NCBI GenBank assembly: GCA_001803565.1
Contig: MHDQ01000271.1
Span: forward strand, 1 to 5,526
Direction: 5' to 3'
DNA from: Nitrospinae bacterium RIFCSPLOWO2_12_FULL_45_22
GTDB taxonomy: Bacteria; 2-12-FULL-45-22
Length of the DNA stretch: 5,526 nucleotides
Shown: positions 1 to 5,526 of the stretch, piece after piece
Layout: every line of letters begins with the position of its first letter
How positions within the stretch are numbered: position 1 is the stretch's first letter
The notes under the pieces: model-generated
The model's database searches: none
Told to the model about the DNA's origin: nothing
The model's input: the letters and a program-made list of their open reading frames with translations, nothing else
Program-made: the position numbers and the translations under genes

Positions 1-1
1 T

Positions 2-1531
2 CTTTTTGGGTTTATGGAATATAGTACCAGCCCTGCCTTCTGTCACTCCTGCCATATTATGGAGCCTTATTATCAGGCCTGGCGTGGCTCTTCTCATAAT
101 TTTGTTGCCTGTGTAGAGTGCCACTATCCTCCGGGAAAGCCCCAAACTATCCTCTGGAAAAAGTTCCAGGCCATGTCCCAGGTAGTTAAATATGTCACCC
201 GGACTTACTCTTCTAAGCCCTATGCTGAGATAGACGATGCCTCCTGCCTGCGTTCCGAGTGCCATTCTAGCCGGCTCCTGATTGGTAAAGGGAAGGTGGT
301 CACTGAATCGAATATCATTTTTGACCACCGTCCCCACTTGATGGAAGAACGTCGGGACCGCCAGTTGCGTTGTACTTCCTGCCATTCGCAGATCGTAGTA
401 GGTAGGCACGTAGAGGTTACCTGGGAAACCTGTATCTTATGTCATTTCCGGGGAAAGGTAAGTCCTAGGGGTGCTGAACCGATTGGTGGTTGTCTTGGTT
501 GCCATAGAGTGACAGATAAACCTTTTACCCTGGCTGGTATCACCAATACCCATATGAATATCCTTATGAATCGCGAGGGTGTATGCCAGGATTGCCACAG
601 AAATGTTATCCAGGGCGAGGGGGAGGCCCTTCGAGACCGGTGTCTTATCTGCCATAACCAGCCAGAAAAGGTAGAGCGGATTGGGGAGCTACCCTTTATC
701 CATGAGACCCATATAACCAAGCATAGTGTAGCCTGTTTTCACTGTCATAAGGAAATGGAGCATAAAGCTACGGTAGTGCCGCGGTTTGAATATAATTGCA
801 ATACCTGCCACACTAAAACCCACTCCCCCCAGTTATTGTTATACACTGGCAGGGGGGGGCAGGGATTGCCGGATATGCCCGGTGGTAAATATCAGGCCAA
901 TGTTGATTGTATGGCCTGCCACCCTAAGCCAAAAACCAACCCCAGTAATGGTTCTACCGAGATAACCTTTACTGGTTCCATTAACAGTTGTCCGGATTGT
1001 CATAATAAAAAGTTTGTCGAGATAGCAGATTCCTGGAAGACTTTATCAAATTCAGCCTTTACTTATCTGGAGCCAAGGCTAAAGAATCTGAAGGCCAGGA
1101 TAGAAGAAAGAAAGAAAAGCCCACCTTCTGATCGGAAAGAAACCCTGGAGACTGCTCTGGCACGGGCGGAACACAACCTTTCGTTTGTCCGGGCGGCCGA
1201 CGGTATCCATAATATTTACTATGCGGCCCAGATATTACGGAAGGTGAAAGAGGATTTGGAAGCGGTGGCAAAGGGACTTAATATTAAACTATCAAATCCT
1301 GATAACTCTCCCTTTGCCCTTGGTGGTGCTGATGGTTGTAATATACTTTGTCACGATAAGATAGGGATCACCGTACCTCCCGAAACGGTTAAATATAAGG
1401 GGAAAGAGATGTCCCATACTGTTCATAAAGAGATGGGTTTAACCTGTGAGAACTGCCATCGCTTTGACTGGCATAAGAAGGTCCAGTTGATCGCTAAACC
1501 GGAAGACTGTCAAACCTGTCATGAGATCTAA
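2..1531 (+). CDS. Multiheme c-type cytochrome with NapC/NrfH-like N-terminus, 15 heme motifs, 5' partial
   Basis: Periplasmic electron-transfer protein carrying covalent hemes. Residues are numbered from the ATG at 14. Thirteen CXXCH motifs begin at residues 10, 33, 120, 140, 160, 191, 210, 241, 262, 299, 326, 478 and 499. Two non-standard ones are CX4CH at 78-84 and CX3CH at 442-447, giving 15 putative hemes. The ATG at 14 is probably internal: the frame is open to the window edge (codons for L-F-G-F precede it), and the ME-x-STSP-x-FC-x-SCH-x-M stretch is what follows the N-terminal membrane helix in NapC/NrfH-type quinol dehydrogenases, so the anchor and true start lie upstream. Residues about 335-425 are heme-free, helical and charged, and contain a DGIHN motif. 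The cytochrome is large compared with four- or five-heme NapC proteins. It precedes the Fe-S/NrfD/molybdopterin genes and probably relays electrons to or from that complex. Its partner and direction are inferred. Heme count is solid; exact family is not assigned. Confidence 0.93.
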   Translation, partial: LFGFMEYSTSPAFCHSCHIMEPYYQAWRGSSHNFVACVECHYPPGKPQTILWKKFQAMSQVVKYVTRTYSSKPYAEIDDASCLRSECHSSRLLIGKGKVVTESNIIFDHRPHLMEERRDRQLRCTSCHSQIVVGRHVEVTWETCILCHFRGKVSPRGAEPIGGCLGCHRVTDKPFTLAGITNTHMNILMNREGVCQDCHRNVIQGEGEALRDRCLICHNQPEKVERIGELPFIHETHITKHSVACFHCHKEMEHKATVVPRFEYNCNTCHTKTHSPQLLLYTGRGGQGLPDMPGGKYQANVDCMACHPKPKTNPSNGSTEITFTGSINSCPDCHNKKFVEIADSWKTLSNSAFTYLEPRLKNLKARIEERKKSPPSDRKETLETALARAEHNLSFVRAADGIHNIYYAAQILRKVKEDLEAVAKGLNIKLSNPDNSPFALGGADGCNILCHDKIGITVPPETVKYKGKEMSHTVHKEMGLTCENCHRFDWHKKVQLIAKPEDCQTCHEI

Positions 1532-1619
1532 TTACCCATCTAATAATCCTTCAACTTTGTTTGACCTTAAAACATTGATGACCTGGATGGTTACCATAAC
1601 CATGACAATAATAGCTTAG
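1521..1619 (+). other. Possible tiny membrane-peptide ORF overlapping the cytochrome stop, ending at an in-frame TAG
   Basis: An ATG at 1521 lies inside the last codons of the cytochrome gene, 8 bases before its TAA stop, in the +1 frame. It opens a 32-codon frame: a polar N-terminus, then a hydrophobic run (residues 19-32, LMTWMVTITMTIIA), then TAG at 1617-1619. The same frame continues without another stop to TAA at 1695-1697, and the continuation (VGTYFQRNFSLTERAI...) would complete a transmembrane helix followed by a basic tail, a 58-residue single-span protein if the TAG were sense. There is no convincing ribosome binding site, although the overlap could allow translational coupling. I do not recognise a homologue. 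It may be a real small subunit, a gene broken by a nonsense mutation, or chance; chance is quite possible at this length. Confidence 0.2.
1587..1603. repeat. Perfect 7-bp inverted repeat in the spacer upstream of the Fe-S subunit gene
   Basis: ATGGTTA and TAACCAT flank a three-base CCA centre, so the two arms are exact reverse complements. No T-run follows, so it does not look like an intrinsic terminator. It could be an operator half-site pair or a small mRNA hairpin that tunes expression between the cytochrome and the downstream subunits. It also lies inside the possible tiny ORF, which could explain it by chance codon content. Confidence 0.4.
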
Positions 1620-1630
1620 GTAGGGACCTA
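1617..1630. repeat. Short inverted repeat TAGGT-AGGG-ACCTA
   Basis: Two exact 5-base arms surround a four-base loop, 13 bases downstream of the previous inverted repeat and ending 39 bases before the Fe-S gene start. The stem is weak, with no U-tract. It may be a minor mRNA structure; the evidence for function is only its position. Confidence 0.2.
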
Positions 1631-1655
1631 TTTTCAACGCAACTTTAGTCTGACT

Positions 1656-1662
1656 GAGAGGG
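1656..1662 (+). promoter_or_regulatory. Ribosome binding site of the Fe-S subunit gene
   Basis: GAGAGGG sits seven bases before the ATG at 1670. It supports that start over the internal ATG at 1691 (Met8), and the extra N-terminal residues (MGKVRYG) are normal for the family, in which the first cluster motif comes near residue 15. Confidence 0.6.
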
Positions 1663-1669
1663 CAATAAT

Positions 1670-2275
1670 ATGGGAAAGGTCAGGTATGGAATGGTAATTG
1701 ATCTGCGGCGCTGTGTAGGGTGCCATAGTTGCGTAGTAGCCTGTAAAGTAGAGAATGAGGTCCCGGTCGGTGTATGGAATTCCTGGGTAAAGATCATCGA
1801 GAAGGGTAAATACCCTAAGGTCGGTAAATTTTTTCTGCCCTCTTTATGTAACAACTGCCAACGGGCTATCTGCGTAACCGTCTGTCCTACTAAGGCGTCA
1901 TACCAACGAGAAGATGGCATCGTCATGGTTGATCCGCATAAGTGCATCGGATGTCGCTACTGCATGGCCAGTTGTCCTTACGAAGTCCGCTATATTGATC
2001 CCTTGAAGAGATGCGCCCGAAAGTGTTTCTTCTGCTCTCATCGGGTAGATGCAGGTATTCAACCAGCCTGTGTACAGACCTGTCCGGCTAAGGCCCGCTC
2101 TTTCGGTGATCTGCATGATCCTGGCAGTGAAGTAGCCAGGCTGATCGCTAGCAACTCTGTTATGGTGCTTAAGCAGTGGATGGCTACATATCCCTCAGTC
2201 TTTTATATCGATATGGATATGGATGTAGCTGATCCCTTGCGGGGGAGTGAATTCAAGTGGAGAGAGGGGGAGTGA
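1670..2275 (+). CDS. Four-cluster [4Fe-4S] electron-transfer subunit, PsrB/NrfC/DmsB type
   Basis: A 201-residue ferredoxin-like subunit that carries electrons between the NrfD-type membrane protein and the molybdopterin subunit. Four cysteine motifs are visible: CX2CX2CX3C at 15-25, CX2CX4CX3C at 60-72, CX2CX2CX3C at 92-102 and CX2CX11CX3C at 119-138. Sixteen cysteines are enough for four [4Fe-4S] clusters; Cys115 is additional. Family landmarks include the VDPHKCIGCRYCM region and the CFFCSHRVDAG...PACVQTCP region. Length is normal for PsrB/DmsB proteins. There is no signal peptide; members of this family usually cross the membrane bound to a Tat-signal partner, and the twin-arginine protein encoded downstream fits that role. 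The C-terminal tail (about 160-201) is acidic and unremarkable. It ends six bases before the NrfD-type gene, so the two are cotranscribed. Role within this particular complex is inferred from neighbours. Confidence 0.95.
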   Translation: MGKVRYGMVIDLRRCVGCHSCVVACKVENEVPVGVWNSWVKIIEKGKYPKVGKFFLPSLCNNCQRAICVTVCPTKASYQREDGIVMVDPHKCIGCRYCMASCPYEVRYIDPLKRCARKCFFCSHRVDAGIQPACVQTCPAKARSFGDLHDPGSEVARLIASNSVMVLKQWMATYPSVFYIDMDMDVADPLRGSEFKWREGE

Positions 2276-2281
2276 GATACC

Positions 2282-3196
2282 ATGGAGCTAAATGTCCTAT
2301 ATAATGTCCATCATGAGATGCCTATCGGTGTGGTCATAGCTGCCTATTTCTATATGGTGGGACTACATGCCGGGTGTTCTATTATATCAATCAGTGCCAC
2401 CTTGATTGGCAGGACTGAATATAAGCCGGTAGCCAAGATCGGGGCAATCGGGGTAATAATCCTCTTTACCCTTGCCCCTATCCTATTGATAGTTGATCTG
2501 GAACAACCCTTACGCTTTTGGTACCTATTACTTCGCTTTAACCTCGGTTCTCCCATAACCTGGGGCACCTTCTTTCTCATGTCTTATCCTTTAACCACCA
2601 CTATATATATCTGGCATTTATTCCGGGGAAATGTCCTGGCCTCTAAGGTTTGGGGGGTAATAAGCCTGCCCTTGGCTGTGGGGGTGCATGGATATACTGG
2701 TTTTATCCTGGGTATGGGCAAGGCCCGGGTCCTTTGGAACACTGCTATCATGCCGGGTTATTTCTTATCATCGGCTATGGTCTCTGGCTTAGCCCTGATG
2801 ATCATACTTGCCATCATCAGATTTTATATCATCTCCCACCGCCTAACACCGGAGCAGAAAGAGGTGGATCATAACCTGATTGTGGGACTCACCCAGATTA
2901 TGGCAGCCTTTATTGCGGTAAATCTATTCTATGTCTTTTGCGATATCATCGTAATGTATTACCATACCGAAGATGCCTTTGAAAATGTAGAGTTAGTGAG
3001 ACTGGGGAAATTTAGCTTTCTCTATATGTGGGTGGATAATTTTTTAGGGAACGTGATCCCTTTAGTTACTATATTTCTCCCCCGGGTACGCCGGGCCTTA
3101 CCGGTGCTGGCTATTATTTCACTCCTGGCCCTCATAGGGGTTTTTGTTATGCGTTATGTCCTGGTGGTTGGTGGGCAATATATTCCATTAAGCTAG
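2282..3196 (+). CDS. NrfD/PsrC-family integral membrane subunit (quinone-interacting)
   Basis: A 304-residue membrane protein with about eight predicted helices, near 14-37, 53-72, 91-113, 121-144, 155-183, 200-225, 245-268 and 273-297. Family signatures are DLEQPLRFW (72-80), the SPxTWG stretch (90-95) and HGYTGFILG (136-144) followed by W152 and the P158-x4-SSA region. These mark NrfD/PsrC/DsrP/QrcD proteins, which exchange electrons with menaquinone through an adjoining ferredoxin subunit and carry no heme. The C-terminal RYVLVVGGQ segment recalls the DsrP/QrcD/alternative-complex-III branch more than classical PsrC, but that placement is from memory. The start at 2282 is supported by GGGGGAG nine bases upstream. 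The gene follows the Fe-S gene by six bases; a 159-base AT-rich spacer separates it from the molybdopterin gene. Whether the complex oxidises or reduces quinone cannot be told. Confidence 0.93.
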   Translation: MELNVLYNVHHEMPIGVVIAAYFYMVGLHAGCSIISISATLIGRTEYKPVAKIGAIGVIILFTLAPILLIVDLEQPLRFWYLLLRFNLGSPITWGTFFLMSYPLTTTIYIWHLFRGNVLASKVWGVISLPLAVGVHGYTGFILGMGKARVLWNTAIMPGYFLSSAMVSGLALMIILAIIRFYIISHRLTPEQKEVDHNLIVGLTQIMAAFIAVNLFYVFCDIIVMYYHTEDAFENVELVRLGKFSFLYMWVDNFLGNVIPLVTIFLPRVRRALPVLAIISLLALIGVFVMRYVLVVGGQYIPLS

Positions 3197-3238
3197 AAGG
3201 ATTCCTGTTCAAATAACCAGGATTCAAAAAAAATGGTT

Positions 3239-3267
3239 TTGAGATTTGTATTTAGGATTTTGATATT
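3239..3267 (+). promoter_or_regulatory. Weak sigma-70-like promoter candidate before the molybdopterin gene
   Basis: TTGAGA at 3239-3244 (five of six matches to TTGACA) is followed after 17 bases by GATATT at 3262-3267 (four of six matches to TATAAT), with an A8 run just upstream that could act as an UP-like element. It would give an mRNA leader of roughly 80 bases. In a stretch this AT-rich such matches arise easily by chance, so the call is tentative. Confidence 0.25.
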
Positions 3268-3340
3268 GTTTTGGATTTAGTCATTAGGATTTAGAATTTG
3301 TTTAACCGGGTTTCTCTCAGTAAATGTAACATCATCAGCA

Positions 3341-3347
3341 AGGGGGG
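3341..3347 (+). promoter_or_regulatory. Ribosome binding site of the molybdopterin subunit gene
   Basis: AGGGGGG lies eight bases before the ATG at 3356. It is G-rich rather than a textbook AGGAGG but is well spaced. It fixes a start that places the twin-arginine motif at residues 6-7, as expected for a Tat signal. Confidence 0.5.
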
Positions 3348-3355
3348 TGTTTAGG

Positions 3356-5526
3356 ATGCCAGATTTTAAAAGGCGGGATTTTTTGAAGCTCGGGCTGGGG
3401 GCTAGTTCACTGTTGGCACTGGAAGGCTATAGCAGTCTGCTTGGCACTGCTGAGGGAGAAGAGTTAGCATGGGGTGGTAAACAGGTCTGTCGGACTACTG
3501 GGAAGACACGCCATGCCATCCCTAGCACCTGCCTTAATTGTTTTGCCCGCTGTGGTATCCTGGGCTATGTAGATGCCGGGAGGTTGGTAAAGATCGAGGG
3601 AGACCCTGGAAATCCCAATAACCAGGGGAAGATATGTGCCAAAGGGCAGGCCGGTATTAACCTGGAATATGATGTTGATAGAATACTCTATCCATTAAGG
3701 AGGATAGGAAAGCGTGGTGAAGGGAAATGGGAACGGATATCCTGGGAAAAGGCCTTGCAGGAGGTAGCAGATAGGCTAAAGACCATCCGGGGGGGTGGGA
3801 ATCCCGATGAATTTGCCTTTCATAGCGAGCGGGATATAACTACCCAGTCCTTTGCCCGGCGTTTCCTGGATGTCTTTGGGAGTACCAGCATCCTGAATCA
3901 TACTGCGTTAGGAGGGGCGAATAAAAAGATCGCTCGCCAGCTCACCTGGGGGGCCGATATAGATATAAATGATGTAGCTTATAGTGAATATATCCTCAAT
4001 TTTGGCGCTAATCCCTACGAGGCGCATATCCTCAGAACCGCTTTTATCCAGCGAATTGCCTCCACCAGATCAATTCGGATGGTAGGAGAAAAGATCTTGA
4101 ATAAGGCAAAATTGGTTACCTTTGATTCCAGATGTTCCATCACGGCTGGGAGGAGCGATGAATGGATCCCCGTTATGCCTGGTACTGACGGGATAGTGGC
4201 CCTGGCTATGGCTCGTGTCATTATGAATGAAGGGTTGTATGATAATGATTTTATTACTAAATGGTGCAACTACCCAGTGGATAAGCTAGCACAACACTTA
4301 CAACCATATACCCCCGAGGTAGCCCAGAAGATAAGTAGTGTTCCCGCCCCTGATATCCGAAGAATTGCCCGGGAGTTTGCTACCGCTAAGCCCGCTACCA
4401 CTATTTCAGCCGGCGGTGTTACTGAACATATTAATGGCGTCTATACGGAGCGTTGCATAGCCCTCCTTTCTGCTATCACAGGCAATATAGATATTAAGGG
4501 TGGGGACTGTCTTCCCCGTACTTATCAATTTTCTCAGCCGGAACCAATACCCCTGGAACCCCCCCGGGAGAGTAAGCTCACTCACCCACAGGAATTTCCC
4601 CTGGCCCATCACATGACTGCTACCAATGTCCTCTCGATGATAAAGGAGGGGAGGCAAAAGATAAGCGCCTATATGATCTATCAGCATAACCCTGCCTATT
4701 TTGATCCAGAGTGTAGTATACACGCAGAAATATTACAAGACGAAAAGCTGATCCCTTTTTTTGTGGTAATCGATTCATATCTGAGTGAGAGTGCGGCCTT
4801 GGCAGATATGATACTTCCGGCCGCTACTTATTTGGAGCGGCTAGAGCTGGAATCACCACCTTCATTTGAGATGGTCCCCTTTATTAGTATCAGACAACCC
4901 ATAGTCAGACCCCTGGGTGAGGCCCAGCCTTTCATGGACATTCTTATTGAGCTGGCAAGAAGGATCGGTGGCGGAATGGAGGGATATTTTCCCTTTGCCA
5001 CCGCCGAAGATTATTGGCGGGCCTGTATATCCCATATCGCTGCCTTGGTTAAGGTAGGCGGATTGGATTATCTGAAAGAACATGGGGTTTGGTTTGACCC
5101 AGAAGCCAAACCCAACTATAAATCTTACGAAAAAGAAGGCTTTGAGACCCCATCGGGTAAATTTGAGATATATTCCAAAATCTTAGAAGAAAAAGGGTTC
5201 AATCCCCTGCCGGTATATGAGCCTATCCCCCAACAACAAAAGATGAAGAATGATCAATTCATTTTGATCACCTTTCAGGAAAATGTCCATACCCATGGAT
5301 ACACAAACAATGCGATACTCCTAGCAGAAATTACTCATAATAATAAGATATGGATAAATTCCGATGTAGCTCGGGCAAGAGGGATAAAGAGGGACGACCT
5401 AATAGAGGTCCGCTCAAAGATTGGCTCAATAAAGATCAGGGCTCACCCTACCCCAGGAATACATCCCATGGTGGTGGCAATATCTGATAGCTGTGGTCAT
5501 TGGGAATATGGCAGAATAGCCCAGGC
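3356..5526 (+). CDS. Tat-exported molybdopterin oxidoreductase, PsrA/PhsA-like, lacking the usual Mo-ligand cysteine; 3' partial
   Basis: The frame is open for 723 codons to the window edge, which cuts off the C-terminal end; PhsA-type proteins run to about 760 residues. Residues 5-13 (KRRDFLKLG) plus a short hydrophobic run form a Tat signal, so the protein folds with cofactor before export to the periplasm. Cys59, Cys62, Cys66 and Cys94 form the CX2CX3C...C site for the FS0 [4Fe-4S] cluster, followed by Lys96. Further family landmarks are the TFDSR stretch, DEWIPVMPGTD, QHNP, the DSYLSESAALAD block (473-484) with LP-x3-YLER (487-495), TPSGKFEIYS, and the C-terminal pterin-binding domain from about 630 with VHTHG (644-648). 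Ungapped comparison with remembered PhsA (FGSPNTFTHASTCPAGK) puts Gly186 where the Mo-binding cysteine should be. It would be the catalytic or terminal subunit of the complex formed with the Fe-S and NrfD-type proteins. The substrate (sulfur compounds, others, or none) is unknown. Confidence 0.95.
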   Translation, partial: MPDFKRRDFLKLGLGASSLLALEGYSSLLGTAEGEELAWGGKQVCRTTGKTRHAIPSTCLNCFARCGILGYVDAGRLVKIEGDPGNPNNQGKICAKGQAGINLEYDVDRILYPLRRIGKRGEGKWERISWEKALQEVADRLKTIRGGGNPDEFAFHSERDITTQSFARRFLDVFGSTSILNHTALGGANKKIARQLTWGADIDINDVAYSEYILNFGANPYEAHILRTAFIQRIASTRSIRMVGEKILNKAKLVTFDSRCSITAGRSDEWIPVMPGTDGIVALAMARVIMNEGLYDNDFITKWCNYPVDKLAQHLQPYTPEVAQKISSVPAPDIRRIAREFATAKPATTISAGGVTEHINGVYTERCIALLSAITGNIDIKGGDCLPRTYQFSQPEPIPLEPPRESKLTHPQEFPLAHHMTATNVLSMIKEGRQKISAYMIYQHNPAYFDPECSIHAEILQDEKLIPFFVVIDSYLSESAALADMILPAATYLERLELESPPSFEMVPFISIRQPIVRPLGEAQPFMDILIELARRIGGGMEGYFPFATAEDYWRACISHIAALVKVGGLDYLKEHGVWFDPEAKPNYKSYEKEGFETPSGKFEIYSKILEEKGFNPLPVYEPIPQQQKMKNDQFILITFQENVHTHGYTNNAILLAEITHNNKIWINSDVARARGIKRDDLIEVRSKIGSIKIRAHPTPGIHPMVVAISDSCGHWEYGRIAQ

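Larger units (their letters stand above)
3197..3355 (+). other. AT-rich spacer with repeated GGATT(T/C) units
   Basis: This intergenic stretch is clearly more AT-rich than the genes around it. The hexamer GGATTC occurs at 3199 and 3220, and GGATTT at 3255, 3273 and 3287, the last two inside nearly identical TGGATTTAG and AGGATTTAG copies. An A8 run lies at 3226-3233. No strong terminator hairpin follows the NrfD stop: the AACCA/TGGTT pair at 3215-3219 and 3234-3238 has only five base pairs and a long loop. No credible small gene is visible. The spacer may carry a separate promoter for the molybdopterin gene, or may be a degenerate intergenic repeat. Confidence 0.5.

Noticed and set aside
437-720. 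Two overlapping antisense ORFs opposite the cytochrome gene (72 and 92 codons)
   Set aside because: They lie opposite a dense series of heme motifs, show no recognisable motifs, and are explained as shadows of the real coding frame.
1059-1271. Antisense 70-codon ORF opposite the helical segment of the cytochrome
   Set aside because: Proline- and serine-rich low-information translation with no recognisable domain; the sense frame is clearly coding.
14-1531. Calling the cytochrome NapC, NrfH or NrfA
   Set aside because: Only the first two heme motifs resemble NapC/NrfH; the protein has about 15 hemes, no CXXCK catalytic motif of NrfA, and no neighbouring nitrate or nitrite reductase genes.
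1645-2116. Antisense ORFs (100 and 72 codons) opposite the Fe-S gene
   Set aside because: The sense strand encodes sixteen correctly spaced cluster cysteines; the antisense frames have no motif.
2350-2874. ORFs in other frames within the NrfD-type gene (antisense 2350-2580, sense 2650-2874)
   Set aside because: Shadows of a continuous eight-helix membrane protein with clear family motifs; no independent start signal or domain.
3197-3240. Rho-independent terminator after the NrfD-type gene
   Set aside because: Only a 4-bp AGGA/TCCT palindrome and a 5-bp stem with a long loop are present, and there is no GC-rich stem with a T-run, so transcription may well continue into the molybdopterin gene.
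3251-3300. CRISPR-like or microsatellite array
   Set aside because: The units are only 6-9 bases with irregular spacing of 14-18 bases and no uniform spacers; they do not resemble a CRISPR repeat.
4015-5083. Three antisense ORFs (84, 105 and 73 codons) opposite the molybdopterin gene
   Set aside because: The + strand frame is open throughout from 3356 to the window edge and matches the MopB family along its length.
3356-5526. Naming the molybdopterin subunit psrA or phsA
   Set aside because: Overall similarity fits, but the molybdenum-binding cysteine is glycine and the associated cytochrome is atypical, so a sulfur-reductase function is not supported.

Overview
The window holds one respiratory gene cluster, all on the + strand. 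In order it encodes a membrane-anchored multiheme cytochrome c (5' end cut by the window edge), a four-cluster ferredoxin-type electron-transfer subunit of the PsrB/NrfC/DmsB kind, an eight-helix NrfD/PsrC-type membrane subunit, and a Tat-exported molybdopterin oxidoreductase of the PsrA/PhsA kind (3' end cut by the window edge). No RNA genes, insertion sequences or CRISPR arrays are visible. The gene content points to an anaerobic bacterium with an extensive periplasmic electron-transfer network. Base composition is moderate, with frequent ATA, AGG and GAT codons. I see nothing that fixes the phylum.

Layout: about 1-1531 multiheme cytochrome; 1532-1669 a 138-base spacer with two small inverted repeats and a suspicious short reading frame interrupted by one TAG; 1670-2275 Fe-S subunit; 2282-3196 NrfD-type subunit, six bases later and clearly cotranscribed; 3197-3355 an AT-rich spacer with repeated GGATT(T/C) units and a weak promoter candidate; 3356-5526 (open) molybdopterin subunit.

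Likely joint function: the NrfD-type protein exchanges electrons with the menaquinone pool, the Fe-S protein passes them along four [4Fe-4S] clusters, and the Tat-exported molybdopterin protein is the periplasmic end of that chain. A cytochrome with 15 visible heme motifs stands next to it as a wire to or from other periplasmic or extracellular partners. This combination (cytochrome + MopB + four-cluster ferredoxin + NrfD) has the same parts list as the Qrc menaquinone reductase complex of sulfate reducers, in a different gene order and with a much larger cytochrome. The most notable detail is that the molybdopterin subunit keeps its FS0 cluster cysteines and the general pterin-binding framework, but has glycine where Psr/Phs/Nap-type enzymes carry the cysteine that binds molybdenum. 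It is therefore either an enzyme with no protein ligand to the metal (as in arsenite oxidase) or an electron-transfer subunit that has lost catalysis (as in QrcB). The substrate cannot be read from the sequence.
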